Positions 23,901-36,621 are shown, numbered from the stretch's first letter. The stretch: DNA of 64,000 nucleotides from Diphasiastrum complanatum (GCA_029204225.1 CM055098.1:2727106-2791105); one strand, 5' to 3'. Program-made: numbers and translations. Notes: generated by a model not told the origin, from the sequence alone.

Positions 23901-24969
23901 GTTGCATGATTTTCTCTATTCCCTTGGCTTTGTACTAAGTGCTTATGAACCTTCTTTATATTTCAAATGTAATGAAGGAAAGATCATCATTTTGGTTCTT
24001 TATGTTGATGACATCATTATGACAGGAAATGATGATGATGGCATAGGCAAAGTAAAAGTTGACTTATCTAGTGAGTTCAAGATGGTAGATCTAGGCTTCC
24101 TAAAGTTTATACTTGGGATAGAAGTGTCTAGAAGTAGCAATTGTACTTTCATAAGTCAATCTAAGTATGCTACTTCCATTCTTAAAAGATTTGGTATGAA
24201 AGATTGTAAGGGGATTGACACCCCTATGGAGCATGTTGTGAAAGCAACTAATGAAGGTGATGAAGCATCCTTTGAGGACATCACTCTCTTTAGGAAGCTT
24301 ATAGGCTCTCTAATCTATTTAACTATCACTAGACCTAACTTAAGTTTTTGTGTAAGCAAGTTGAGTCAAAGTATGCAAGCTCCTTTAGTTCATCATTGGA
24401 AAAGTGCCAAGAGAGTACTTAGATATGTTTCTAGTACTAGATTTTTTGGCATACTTTATGAAGGATCTAACTTGCACTTGAGAGCCTACTCGGATTCAGA
24501 TTTTGCAGGTGACAAGATGGATAGGAAGTCCATTAGTGCATTTGCAACATTTCTTTGTGGAGGAGTGATATCTTGGCTTTCCAAAAAGCAAGATACAATC
24601 TCACTATCTTCTTGTGAAGCCGAGTACAAGGCATTGACTTCAACAATCAAAGAGCTCCTATGGCTAAGAAGACTCTTGATGGAACTACATGTGCTAGAGG
24701 CCGAGGAGATCCCTTACATATTTTGTGACAATCAAGCTTCTCAACAAATTGCTTCAAATCCTATCTTCCATGCTAGAACAAAGCATATTGAGATAGTTCA
24801 CCACTTTGTGAGGGAGAAGGTACAATCCAAGGAAGTGCAACTACGTCATGTACCATCATCCGAATGCATAGCTGATATCTTAACCAAACCATTGTCCAAA
24901 GATCCATTTTTTAAGTTAAGATATGCTCTTGGAATTGTAGATAGATGTACACTAGATTTGCCAAGTTAG
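20997..24969 (+). pseudogene. Copia gag-pol region (fossil)
   Basis: Gag opens with YSIWKVRMESLLMIHDLYD and ends in a CCHC knuckle (CFFCGKKGHFASEC) near 21750. Protease is marked by WWIDSGASSHMS near 21910. The integrase zinc region shows LWHKRLGHPN near 22310 and the core follows. Reverse transcriptase shows KARLVAKGF and YVDDIIMTGND near 24010. RNase H shows YSDSDFAGDKMDRKS near 24490 and ends with ADILTKPLSKDP near 24880. The order protease-integrase-RT-RNase H defines Ty1/Copia. The region is broken in about four places. It lies wholly within intron 3 of hAT copy C, in the same orientation. Confidence 0.92.
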
Positions 24970-24982
24970 AAGTGAGGAGGAG

Positions 24983-25816
24983 TGTTGAAAATTGTCACTT
25001 CTCACTTGACATTGGTTCATGTAAATATTGATCAAACATTAGAATATGTTGATGATATGATTTCACACGTGTGGAGCCTGTTCCCACGTGTGAAAGGATG
25101 TACTTTTCATGTTTGTATATATCCAAATTGATTTTGTATCATTCTAGTTAGTGTGAACATGAAATGACTAGTTTTTAGTCAACTTGACTAGTCACCTACA
25201 AATTAGCTTTTCCTTGCATGTGCATGAGTAAATGCTCCCACATGGCAAGTGGATGTTCACACGTGTGTATAGAGTACTAGAAGATAAGAGTTGACCATTT
25301 TCCTTAGATCCTATTTTGTAGGGAATATTCCTATATTCTAGGAGACTAGCTTTTTGGATTTTAGTCATATTCTAGAAGGTCAACTATTGGATAAGGATCA
25401 AGGATGGATAAAATGGATAGATCTGAGTGATGTGGCACTCTTCACACGTGTGAAGGCCTGCTGGACTGTACCAGACTCATGGATGTACTTGATCCATAAA
25501 AGGATCATCATTTTGCTAAGAAAATTGATGAGACTTTTGCACTCTACACTTTTGTGAGATTTCTAGTCATTTGTCTTGTGATTTTTATGCATGATTGCTA
25601 TCTAGTATCATTGTACTTGTTGTTTCAGGTGCAGGCCGTACAGTGGACAGTACTCCACACGTGTGAAGCCGCTCTCACTAAAAAAAATGATGTGTTGATC
25701 CATTGCTCTTGCTTAAATCCAAGTGTAGTGAATCTAGATCAAGATCTAATGTGTAGAGCTTGATAGATTCTTGTAAAGTACAATCATTATTGTCCTAAAA
25801 ACTGTAAAATTTATCA
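24983..25816 (+). repeat. 3' LTR of the Copia element (834 bp)
   Basis: It follows a purine tract (GAAGTGAGGAGGAG, 24969-24982) and begins with the same TGTTGAAAATTG as the 5' LTR. It is nearly identical to the 5' LTR except for one block of about 30 bp present only in the 5' copy. Confidence 0.93.
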
Positions 25817-25843
25817 TTGACATGCAAATTTTATACCTTGCAG

Positions 25844-26690
25844 ACGAAGATATCAGATTTGGAGCGCCCTACGGACAGCACCCATCCCATGCCTGCAGAT
25901 GACCTGGGCACACAGTTGATGGCAGAGAGAGGGAGAGAGCTTGCCGAGATGAGAGAGAGAGAGAGAGCTTGGGCTTGAGCACAGAGAGCCCCCATTGTAT
26001 GAGGCAGATGAGCCAGTGTCAGAGGATGAGCATGATGAGGATGAGCCCATTCGGGTTGTGTTTGCCAGACCAGAGAGGGATGAGGCAGATTATACAGGTG
26101 CAGGGCACACGCCACGGGCAGGGGTCACAGGTGCATCACGTGGCTGAGGTGGGACACATGGCACAGGTTATACCGGCAGACGGGGAGGGCACACAGGGTG
26201 GGCCAATGGCATACCTACCTATGTTGACATGATGGAGGAGGCTCTTGATAGAGGGCAGAGTGGTTTAGATGTCGGTCCCGCAGATGTTTGGATGCGTGTA
26301 GCACAGAGTCATGGCCGTTACTAGGACAACACACCAGAGGAGGCACCTGATGACTTTGATTGCACAGATTGGGAGGCCATGCAGGGTCTATAGGGTGCAC
26401 ATGATGAGGCACGGGATGAGGGTTGGGTTGATTCAGGGGTTGGTGCACAAGATGATTCAGAGGTTGGTGCACAGGATGATTTAGAGGCTGGTGCACAGGA
26501 TGATTTAGAGGCTGGTGCACAGGATGAGTCCCAGAGCCCAGAGCATTTGTATTCGGATGCCCAGCTGGCCGACTTGGTTGCCACATTGGATTCAGAGGTC
26601 CAGCAGATGTCGAGTGTCAGGGCGCCCCCATCATCTCTTGCCAGCATGCCATACACAGAGTCCCAGCCAGAGCGGCTTGTTATTTTTATG
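25844..26690 (+). pseudogene. hAT copy C, detached C-terminal exon
   Basis: It resumes copy C beyond the Copia insertion. The CCTTGCAG acceptor (to 25843) leads into sequence matching copy B's last exon (ACGAAGATAT...GATTTGGAG). It is frame-shifted early in the GA-rich part. It keeps a segment deleted from B, with a four-fold 8-residue repeat, then matches B again (SSVRAPPSSLASMPY) before all similarity ends near 26671. The AT-hook portion is absent. Confidence 0.7.
26438..26533 (+). repeat. 24-bp coding tandem repeat, four copies
   Basis: Units start at 26438, 26462, 26486 and 26510, each like GGTTGGTGCACAGGATGATT plus four bases. In frame they give an acidic 8-residue repeat of the type VGAQDDLE. 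It lies in the hAT tail exon of copy C and is absent from copy B. Confidence 0.9.
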
Positions 26691-29209
26691 TAGCCTTGAG
26701 CAATCAACATTAAAGGCACATACCCATGAAGGTAGGCAAGGTCACGTCATTGCTAGCACGAGCATTGAGCCCTTATATCTTTTAAGGACAATAGGAAGAA
26801 CAAAAAAATATCAAAACTCCAACCATACACATGCATCAATCAAAAATTGGAAGAGCATCTAATATTTCATAGGTATGAGCCTTATGAAGCCAACAAATGG
26901 GAATTTGGATACTTACGTCTAATTTTTTTTTTTTAAAGCCAAGAATTTGTTAAAGTATGACCTTTATAGAGTATTTAAATGATATGCACTCAATTCAACA
27001 TGTTTCATTTGACTATTTCATCTTCCTAGGTGAAGCACAACTCACCCTTGATAAAGGCTATTTATAAAGGTCAAAACAAATGAATGAAGTTCCTAATTTT
27101 GTATTGAGCATCCAAACTTTATTTGGTCCTAGGTTCAAAACCCCTTGGAAACCAAGATGCATAAAAAGGTATCGATTGCAATGTTTCATCGCTTAGCACA
27201 TTGGTTTTTGTATAAACCCATAAACTTAATATTGACGTATCTCAAAGTTGTAGCATGCACCTACTATTGGGCATTCTTGATGGAGAAAAGATGATTGTAT
27301 GATTCACAAAGCTAGAAATTGCACAATGTATGTACTTTGTTTTGCTACTACACTGGGTTTTGTTTCTCAAAATAGAGAATTAGTCTTCAAATCACTAGAA
27401 TAAGATGTAATGCCTACCATCGTATTTTCCATGTTTGATTTAGTTTTAAGTTACGTAATCATTTTAACTTTTCATAGCTTTTATGAGAAGGTAGGAATCT
27501 CATTGGATTGGCTTTGATCCAATACATTAGCCTTCAACGTGGCTGGTTTCTTTATTTATGTAAGAGTTGGCACTTTTGTAATTGCAAAAAAATAGCTTTT
27601 TTATGCATCTAACATTTATGTACTCTTGGGGCTAATTGTATGATGTACTAACTTGGAAAATAGAACTTCATCAAGGATGATTGCCACAAGCATGTGTCAC
27701 TCACCTTTGTGTAAGATATTCAAATATAATACAATCAAATTTATGAGTGGGAAAGTCATAGCATTTAGTGTAATGGTGGAAGTGATGAGCTAAGACTTTT
27801 TGGTTGGACTCGTTAAGCCTCAAAGATTGCACTTTGTCTCTTGTCATGGCTTGATGCTATTCTAGACCACAATCGTTACAATACATATCCACATAGTTTA
27901 ATGAGTGTAACTTGTTGGAATTCAAGCCATTGAAAGGCTAACTACATGCTACTTGTCATTGTTATGTTAAGCATTGAGCTTATGACAAGGCTTTAGCCTT
28001 CTAGCTTGGTCTATTTATTAGACATGACTACTAAGTTGAGGCTCCAATAGCAACTGTAAACATGTGCTATATTGGGGTTGATGCTTCTTATGTCTATATT
28101 ACAAGTTAAGTGTTGTTTCAAATTCATATCCGTTGGAAAACGATATTTTCTATCATCTTTGCAATTATACATGACATCCAACACATTTTACTAGATTATG
28201 TAGTATTGTATGGGAAAAGGATATTCTCTATCATCTTCGCAATCATGGAATTATAGTTGAAGACAACTGTTTGAATCGTTAGGGCAAATCGTTAGCTTCA
28301 AAACAAGGGAAAACGGTTCTATTAACATTTGATAGTTCGAACACCTTCAATATTGTTAAACCCGACTGTTAGCCATTCCCGTGTATTTCTGCGGACTATG
28401 TAAAAAAATGAGAAAAACTGCACAACTGGATAGATGAATGGATGTAGATTAAAGATTGATTATTTGGATAAATCCAACATGATGAACCCAATGACAATAA
28501 CCCTGGTGTAAGGATTTCCTTCTAGTTACCAACCAATAGCAAAAATGTGGGTAAATAAATTAATGTGAGGAATTGAAATCATTTTTCTTACAAACATACA
28601 TCCATTTCCTATATTTAACATGAAATGTCTTTTGCCCAATATGAAAGCATGAGCTCTCTTGCATTGATTATAAGAATGTAGAGAAGAATGGCATCTTCTA
28701 GGAGCACTTTGACAAAAACTTGTATGAAAATGTGGCCTTTCCAATTGTTAGTGCACATTATGTCTGGAAAGTGGGGCCAAATAAGTACATCCATTGCTCT
28801 ATCTTAAAAGCACCAAATAGAAGCCTCAACCTGGTTATCCATAAGATTAGTTATTGTTAAAAAAAAACATAATTCATGCTATCTAATTTCAGGCAATGTT
28901 TTTTATGGTAGGTAATTTGTACAAACCAGTAGCGTCTCTTGAGCTTGCTTGAGAAGATGTATCAACAAACTAAATTAAAGCTATAAACTCTTTGAATTTG
29001 GAAATCCAGTAGCCTTTGTCATGGTAAAGTCATTGTAGAGAATTCATAATGATTCATATGGATGAAAACTGAGAAAAAAACAACAAAGAAACTATAGCTA
29101 CATAAGGTCTCATTGTCTTTGGTATAAGCATGGAATCAATTGAGTTAGTACTAGGAAGCTCATAAGCACCACAAATGGAAAAGGTTTTCCTATTATTTCT
29201 CTTGAAGAT
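26672..29209. other. No gene recognised (2.5 kb)
   Basis: AT-rich sequence with no long open frame, no recognisable transposon protein and no obvious tandem repeat. A 72-codon minus frame at 28526-28744 has no recognisable features. Copy C ends at its left edge and a Copia fossil starts at its right edge. Confidence 0.6.
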
Positions 29210-31640
29210 TATCATGGAGGGATGGGGCCGAGAATTGAGGAGGAGTCACCTCGAGTCTTCTCACCTAGAAGATCACTAAGAGAAAGATCCGAGCCTAAGA
29301 GGCTCTCATATGGTGAAAAAGGCAAACAAATGGATTTCGGTTCCACTTGTTATGCATATTTTATCTCACATGAAGAGCCAAAGGATGTCCAAGAGGCACT
29401 CAACTCAAAAGAATGGTTTTTAGCCATGCAACAGGAATATGATGCATTGATCACCAACAAGACATGGGAGCTTGTGGATCCTCCATCCAATAAGCATACT
29501 ATTGGTTGCAAATGGGTCTTTTGAGTCAAATATAATCAAGATGGCACAATCAACAAATATAAGGCAAGACTTTGTGCAAAGGGATTTTCATGGACTTGAT
29601 TATGAAGAGACCTTTGCTCATGTTGCAAAGATGGTATCAATAAGAGTTATCATATCCATTGCTTGTTTTTTTAAATGGAAGGTGTTCCAATTAGATGTCT
29701 CAAATGCTTTTTTAAATGGATATCTAGAAGAAGAAATCTATGTGGAACAACCTCAAGGATTCATCAAAGATGAGTCCAAAGTTTGCTTGCTTTTCAAAAA
29801 TCTTTATGGACTAAAGCAAGCACCAAGATCTTGGTATTCTCGACTTAACTCTTTCCTTATCTCACTAGGATTCATTCTTAGTGACTATGATCCTTCCATG
29901 TATATCAAGTTTTATGCTAGTGATATTGTCATTCTTCTCATTTATGTTGATGATATTATCCTAAGTGGAAGTTGTATCAATTTAGTTGAAGAAACTAAAG
30001 TTGCACTTGGAGGAGAATTCAAGATGCAAGATCTTGGAAAAATTCATTGCAATTAGATTGACTTTCATAATGATAAAGCTTTTATTTGTCAATCCAAGTA
30101 TGCTCTTTCAATGTTGAAGAAGTTTAATATGTTAGATTGTAAGAGTATTGATACTTCAATGGAGCAAGTTGTAAAAGATCCTAATAAAGGTGATGAAAGA
30201 TCCTTCATGGACATCACTCTTTTTAGGAGTTTTATAGGCATCTTAATTTGGCTTACCATAACTAGGTCTGATTTTAAGTTTTAGTGTTCATAAGATAAGC
30301 CAAGCTATGCAAAATCCTACAATTCATCATTGGAAAATGGAAAAAAGAGAAGTTAGGTACATATCTTCAACCTATGATTATGGATTGTTGTACAAAAATG
30401 AAGACCTTTCTATGATTGGATATTCTGACTCGGATTTTGCTAGTGATAAAGTGGATCGGAAATCTACAAGTGCATATGTAATATACCTTGGAGGGAATTT
30501 AATATCTTGGCTTTCTAAAAAGCAAGATACCATATCTCTCTCATCTTGTGAAGCTAAATATAAAGCACTTACTACTACAACAAAAGAAGTGTTTTGGATC
30601 AAGAGGTTGCTTTCATCAGTTACGTAGTCTTTAGCAACCAATGCAGATCTGCACAACGAATATCAATTCACAAAATAGTTAGGAGAGATCTATACACACA
30701 ATGTATTGACTGCAACACATTGCTAAAACTCATTCAAGCAAGTGAAAATTAATAACCGATAGAACTAGTGATTGCATTAAATCAAAAAAAAATTAAACAA
30801 TTTCAAGACAAATAAGTTAGTACAAACTTGAATGTATGGATCCTTCTTCTTCGGTGACCTCCTCTTGATGAAAGATCACAAAGATCCTTTGTTGTCTATC
30901 ATCTTCTTTAATTACTTTTCGTCTTTTTTATTCATGAAGTCCATAACTTTAACTAAAGACAAATATGAGATATACTTGGATTGAAATGCATCATCATTAT
31001 TATTATTTGTAAAATCATGTAAAGAACAATATTATATTTCAACTTCTTTCTTGAGGACCTCACTTTCTTACATACAAATTTTCAACTTCAAATGTTTTTA
31101 ATGATAATCTTTTGATATTTTCCTAATTCTCAAGATCTTGGTAACATGATTATGGACCTTTGCGATCCTTTCGATTCAAGAAAGACTCTTGATTTTCTCA
31201 TGGAGTTGCAGCTAATTTCAAGGAGGAGAAGCTTGGGGATCAATCGTGTTCTTCAAGGATGGAATAAATCAATGGCAAAAGTGTGCAAATGGTGGAAAGC
31301 TCTTCTTGGTGCTTGGAAATGTTTTTCAATCAAGGAAGCCTTGTCATGGTTATGGTGATCTTGTTGCAATCGCATGTTTATTGGCTAGTTTTATCACCAA
31401 ATCCATGCCAAAGGATCCACTTGAGAAGCTATTTTTGGCTACTTAAGTGAGAACTAGCATACTTATCAAGCTAATTTTTGAGGTGTGAAAAATATGCAAA
31501 ATTTAGCTTGATTAGTGTACATTTTCATGTACATATGTGAGGAGCATGTTCCTACATGTGAGTAGCAGGCCTATTTGCATTAGCTAATTCATGCCTTAGA
31601 ATTTGTTTTACAAAGCAATGTGAAAGTAGGCAAAAGCTAG
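29210..31640 (+). mobile_element. Old Copia fossil, pol 3' half plus probable LTR edge
   Basis: Reverse transcriptase (KEWFLAMQQEYDALITNKTW, LDYEETFAHVAKM, YGLKQAPRSWYSRLNSFL, IYVDDIILSG) and part of RNase H (YSDSDFASDKVDRKS, SWLSKKQDTISLSSCEA) are readable at 29390-30610. A short RNase H end (TKSMPKDPLEKLFLA) reappears at 31390-31445, with unrelated sequence between. An LTR-like stretch from about 31460 shares words with the young Copia LTR (GTGAGGAGCATGTTCCTACATGTGA). Gag, protease and integrase are gone. It has many breaks and is much older than the element at 19539. Confidence 0.8.
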
Positions 31641-31649
31641 TCAAGTATA

Positions 31650-32290
31650 ATCGTGCCGCCATCCTTTTTACTAACTAAAAGGATTGGTGCTCGAGCCCCA
31701 AGGGGACTTACTAGGCCGAATATGGCCCATCCTAAGGAGTTCTTATAACTGCTTAGAAATTTCATCCTCTTTCTTGATGCTAACCTTGTATGGAAAAAGA
31801 AATATAGGTTGACTTCCAGAAAACAACTCTATCTGATGGTCAACAGTCCTTTCGGGAGGTAGGCCATCAGGGAGTTTATCAAGAAAAACATCGCTATACT
31901 ATTGCCTAAGTTTGTTAAATATTATTCCTTCAGGTGAGTTAACACTTAAGGGATTATTTACAGGCACATTCAAAGGCAAATGAGATAAATCAATATTTAG
32001 ATTCTGGACTGGATGGTCATCCACATAAATTTCATCTTTCAAAAAACAAAGATAAACTATATTACCAGAATCTTTCAAATATTCAACAACTTCTAAAGCA
32101 GAAACCAAAGGATCAAAAGGCCTATTTACATCGCCTTTTAGCTCAACCAACGAGTCCTTATGCAAAAAGGAAATACTATGTGTAACATAATCCTTTCTTA
32201 AAGACTCATTTTTGGAGTAAAATCATTCTTTTCCTAAGATTATGTCTACGCTATCCAAGTTCATCATTAGATAAAATATGGGCCCAAAGA
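31650..32290 (-). mobile_element. Ty3/Gypsy fossil fragment (protease end to RT start)
   Basis: Read on the minus strand, a protease-tail region (SVDIILGKE near 32250) is followed by the lead-in to reverse transcriptase: LPDGLPPERTVDHQIELF near 31860, then MGHIRPSKSPWG near 31690. It is cut at the RT start and abuts the older Copia fossil. It has several breaks and no LTRs were seen. Confidence 0.75.
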
Positions 32291-32646
32291 GGGCCCTATA
32301 AGAAATGCCATGTAGGAGAGAGAAAAATAACTATAAAGTAATTATAATATCATTTTCTAACTTCTTTGCACATCTGAATGCACCTTAGTTTAGTCACATC
32401 AAACTTCACTGGTGTTTAACCATAGTTAAAATATAATTTTTCAAAATGCTGAAATACTCCCTCCCAATAGTTGGGAACACTCAAAAATTTGAATTAGGAG
32501 TGACATTTCTGAAAAAAGCCTACGCATCTCTATCTCCAGGGTCAAAAACAAGTGTTTAGCGCCATCTCTATCTTCAGCAGAGTCGTTAGCGCCATCTCTA
32601 GCTTTGTTATTGTCATTGTGTTGTTTGTTACTGTACTACTGTACTG

Positions 32647-35377
32647 ATGACAAAGCTTCATCATCTTCATGTGGATCTGTCACCAGAATATGCTCCGCTC
32701 AGGACGAGAAATTCAAAGCAACCCAAATTGTCAACTTCTGATATGGTCCGATACAGGGAGGAAAAGCTAAAACATGTAGATTTATGGTCATCAGGAACAT
32801 TGTACCCTATTGATCCATGTTCAGTGCAACATCCAGATTTTCATTCGGTGAGTCAGTTAATAATCTATATGTGTCATAAAAATGGCCTTTTGGGTTATTG
32901 TGAGTATTTGATGCTCTATGCTAATGCACATTCAATGCAAAAAATACATTATTTGGAAGAGGAATCAAGCAAAATATCAAAGGAGTGCGAAGAAAAATCT
33001 ACAAAGATGAAAACTTGTTTGGATGAAAATGAGATGCTCAAGGAGGAGATCCAAAGGTTGAAATCTTCTTTGCATCATTATACAACTAGTAATGATGAGA
33101 TAAAAATTGCATTTCAATCCATGTGTATCTCATATTTGTCTCTTGTTAAAGATATGGATGTGCTCAACATAAAGGTCCGAAGCAACAAGAGGAAAAGACT
33201 GGTAAACAAGGATATATGTGATCTATCATCCAGAGGAGGTCATAGAAAAAGACAAATCCGTGCATTCAAGTAAGTTATAGCTTATTTGGTATTGAATAAT
33301 GCTTGAACTTTTTGATTCATTCATAATCACTAATTTTGTTAGAGATTCATTTCAACTTTATGTTGATTTGCTTATTATATACTGCTGTGAATACTATGAG
33401 TGTCCTAATTTCTACTGACATTTTCATGAACATTATGTTTGCAATGCAGATCAACATTGGTTGTTGAAGACCATTTGGCCGATGAGATTTCAATTGGAAA
33501 CTCACTAGGCTCTATCTTGACTTCTAAATCTATGAAATCAATGTTAAATAATAACAAAATGAAAAAGATTAAGGCATCAGTTACTGATAGCATTATGGAT
33601 GAAGTTGGAAAAATATTAGACACTACATTGCTTCATGGGGCATTTGACTTTTCTAGCATCAGTAGGGAAGCATATGCAACAATGTTTAAGATGATAAAGG
33701 AGGCACTTGCACAGGTAAATATTAAAAAGTTTTCAATCCCACGACCATTTCATCTTTTAAAAAAAAGAGACATGGTAAACCATGGTATGCAGACAATAGT
33801 TGGTAATTCATCTCATATCAATGAAGTGTATTGCTCGAAAGGTGAAATTCTAGCTTATAACAATTTCAAGAATTTATTTATTGACATTATTCAGTTATTA
33901 ATATTCATCATAAATTTTTACGGTATTACAAATGAGAATGTCAATAACAAGTTGATAGTTGTTCTCAAGTTAGGTGAGTTTGAGATTATAAAAGGACAAA
34001 AAATGGAAAGAGTCAGTCTCACGATTATGAATGGAGCACTTTCAAAATTAGAAGACTCAGAAGGCCTCAATTTCAGTGTTCAATTAGAAAATGATATCTG
34101 GTGGTTGGCAGCATTTCAGGTATAGCAGTTCCTTCACATAATAAATAGGGATAATCATTTGAATATGGATTTCATATCTAAAATCTTCTCTGTGTTAATA
34201 TTATGAGGCTAATCACATTTCTGTATTCTCTTATAGGTGCTGAAAGAAGACCGTGACATTTTCTCATGTATATTTAATAGAACATCATATCCTGCCACCA
34301 TAAAATATCACATGGAGGGAGTTCCACTCAATATTCCTGGAATTGGCACCTTCAACATTGAATGGCATTTAGCGAGAGATCTGAAGACATTAAAATGTAT
34401 GGTCAATGTATCTCATGGCGCTAACTCTAAACACCCTTGTTTGTACTGCATGAAAACAACAAAAAGACATGACAAGGAGTACAGGAACATCAAGAGATCA
34501 AGAAGATCCTAATTGGAAACCTGTACTACTGATTTTTCTACGAAATGTTCATATATGTACATTGCATGCGGAGGTGCGAATTATAGAAAAAATAATATAT
34601 CTTCACACCTTGTTTGCATGGAATTCTGAGCCAGAGGCCTCTGCGAAGGAAGCTATTTCCAGATTAGAGAATGTGTTGTCCAAAGCAGGCTTATATAAAG
34701 GCCACATTAAAATGAAAAAAGATGACAAGCTATCAGGTAAAATAGGAAATATTCCATGCAAGCCGAGCATTGGAGGATCTAAAGCTCGAAGATTTTTATC
34801 AAATTATTCAGGCAAACAATCTAAGCTTCAATTCACAGTTTGGAAAGAAATTATTGTAGCAACTCAAGATTTCGAAGAATAAGGTTCTACTCGTATACAC
34901 AAAGTAGAAGTTTGGAAAAAGTTAGACAACATGGTGAAATACTTGAGAAAAGATAAACTTTCAAATACTGATGTATAAAGATACAAAAAACAACCAATGA
35001 ATTTGTGAATGCAGTTCAAAGTGCATGGGGTGTTGATCATATAACACATTATATGGTAAGATTTTGATTTTACACTACGATAGACAAATATGTGCAATTA
35101 AATTAGATAATTTTGGTACTGATTTAGATTATGTTTTTATAAAATGCAACACATATTACGACATCATTCGACATTCTTTGCAAGAAATAGTGGAAGTCTT
35201 GGCATATGGTCATCACAAGGAATGGAAAAATCCCATTTGAAGCAAGAGCGACATTTCATAAAAGTACACAACATGGTTGGTTTTACAGAAGAATCCAAAT
35301 TCCTCATAATACAAAATCGACGGATTATAAAAAACTTTCAAAAAGCATGCAAATTTATACAAGCCAGTAGGCTATAG
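32647..35377 (+). pseudogene. Spliced transposase-like gene of unassigned family
   Basis: Exon 1 (32647-33269) has a coiled-coil segment (EESSKISKECEEKSTKMKT) and a basic end (KRQIRAFK). It joins through GTAAGT/GCAG to exon 2 (33450-34119), then through GT/TATAG to exon 3 (from 34237); frame is kept across both junctions. Exon 3 has FNIEWHLARDLKTLKCM, then a Cys pair (SKHPCLYCMKTTKRH), a hydrophobic block with NVHICTLHAEVR and a conserved-looking KPSIGGSKARRFLSNYSGK. A further open stretch (35144-35377) has HHSTFFARNSGSLGIWSSQG followed by MEKSH. The order D...HPCLYC...H...SSQG-E resembles large unannotated transposase-like proteins I recall from animals, where the final Glu would be catalytic. 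That is inference from memory. At least two interruptions show the copy is not fully functional. Confidence 0.5.
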
Positions 35378-35437
35378 ACACACAATAAAATTTTGTATAT
35401 TAAATAAAAATATTTACAAAGTACAATTCAGCAGTAT

Positions 35438-36621
35438 CTAATCTGCTTCTAATATTTTTTCCAATGAAAGTTGCAACTTAGAATCATGCAATAATTTTTG
35501 TCTTTCGTATGGATCCAATAGCTCATAGTTTTCATGCTTACTCAGATCAACGTAAGCAGCATACACTGCAAAATGAGATGATCTGAGCATGGACTTCACT
35601 GATCCATATCCTGAAATTTTAACCGCAATAGTTTTCTTTACAAAAATTATTTTATGCACCTTATTGAAATTATGTCCTCCAAGAAAATGAGAGAGTGCCT
35701 TGATTGCCATAATCATAGTTTCACCATGTTGATGAAACTTTGAAGGGGCAACACTTATCTCATTATTCTTGAAGGACTTCAAATAGTGCCCTAGTGCATG
35801 ATCTCCTAAAAATTCTCCAACAAAAGATCTCTGCCCTCCTCGACGAATTGTGACATAACAAATCTACTAGTATTTGATAAGATACAAAAACTTACGCATT
35901 CGGATTTGTCGTCCCTGATTACTGTCTCTCCATCAATATTATGTCCACCTTTCGATGTCAATATTGTTGGTGAATAGACAGTTGGCTGTGGAAAACCAAG
36001 TTGACTTTGGATTCTAAGAAACTCCTCCTCAGAAGGTAGATCATCTTCTTTGTTGCGCATTTCCTCCACAACCATTTTCAAGCAATCTTTCCCTGAATAA
36101 AACTTATCATTATGTACATCGTCAGCACCAGGGAGAAAATCATCAGCATCAAAATCAATTATATCCGAAAATTCATCAAGCTCTTTGCTCAAAATGCAAA
36201 GAGTCTCAGCTTCAGTGAGATCAAAAATATCCGATATATCCGATATTATAAAAAAGGAAGTATTATCTATATTATAAGTAGGCAAAGTGATCAAAGATTT
36301 ATCAGAAGGAGAAAAGGTAGTGGGTGTTCTAGGGCCTATGAACGTAGCCCTATTTTGAGCATGATCAAAATTAGAATAATCATCTAAATTAACACTCATA
36401 TCAAAAAAAGAAGTATCTATATCTACAATCTTTGACTTTTTAGACCTTGTACCACTAGAATAAGCTACTTTAGAAGTGGAGGGGACAGCCTCTGAATCGT
36501 CAAAAATATTTAACAAAAGAAAAAAAAACAAAAGTGGACTGAAAATCAACAAATCTACATTTTTATTGTGAATTGGGCACTCATCTATAGACTTGAAATC
36601 ATTATGTAACTTGGTAAACAT
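35438..36621 (-). CDS. Unrecognised two-exon gene with acidic N-terminal region
   Basis: Two minus-strand exons. The first, ending with a GTAAGT donor near 35896, is Ser/Asp-rich (TRSKKSKIVDIDTSFFDM; ELDEFSDIIDFDADDFLPGA) and ends near GETVIRDDKSEC. The second begins after an AG near 35830 and stops at 35438. It is open for about 130 codons and more basic (KKTIAVKISGYGSVKSMLRS; ENYELLDPYERQKLL). The true start is unclear: a hydrophobic run before FDDSEAVPSTSK (about 36515) looks like intron. I recognise no domain. It is head to head with the histone-like gene across a shared 0.85-kb region. Confidence 0.4.

Larger units (their letters stand above)
19539..25816 (+). mobile_element. Ty1/Copia LTR retrotransposon, young, nested in a hAT intron
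   Basis: A complete 6.28-kb element: 5' LTR, initiator-Met-type primer-binding site, gag, protease, integrase, reverse transcriptase, RNase H, purine tract and 3' LTR. The target duplication is CTGAC at 19534-19538 and TTGAC at 25817-25821. The LTRs differ by about three substitutions and one length difference, so insertion was recent. The coding region has about four interruptions; as it stands it is a near-complete but broken copy. Confidence 0.92.
16686..26671 (+). mobile_element. hAT DNA transposon, copy C (split by a Copia element, right end missing)
   Basis: It starts CATAGGTCCCGCGG after ATATATAT (16678-16685), overlapping copy B's right target duplication by four bases. It is closely similar to B through the promoter, coding exons and introns. 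The Copia element at 19539-25816 interrupts it. Similarity to B resumes at 25817 and stops near 26671, before the region matching B's minus-strand ORF and right terminus, so about 1.9-2.4 kb of the right side is gone. Confidence 0.8.

Noticed and set aside
26438-26533. Regular 24-bp repeats, CRISPR-like at first sight
   Set aside because: Units are directly adjacent with no spacers and stay in frame with a transposase exon.
31146-31446. Frames of 66-70 codons
   Set aside because: The end of this stretch is explained by a Copia RNase H tail; the rest has no protein-like pattern.
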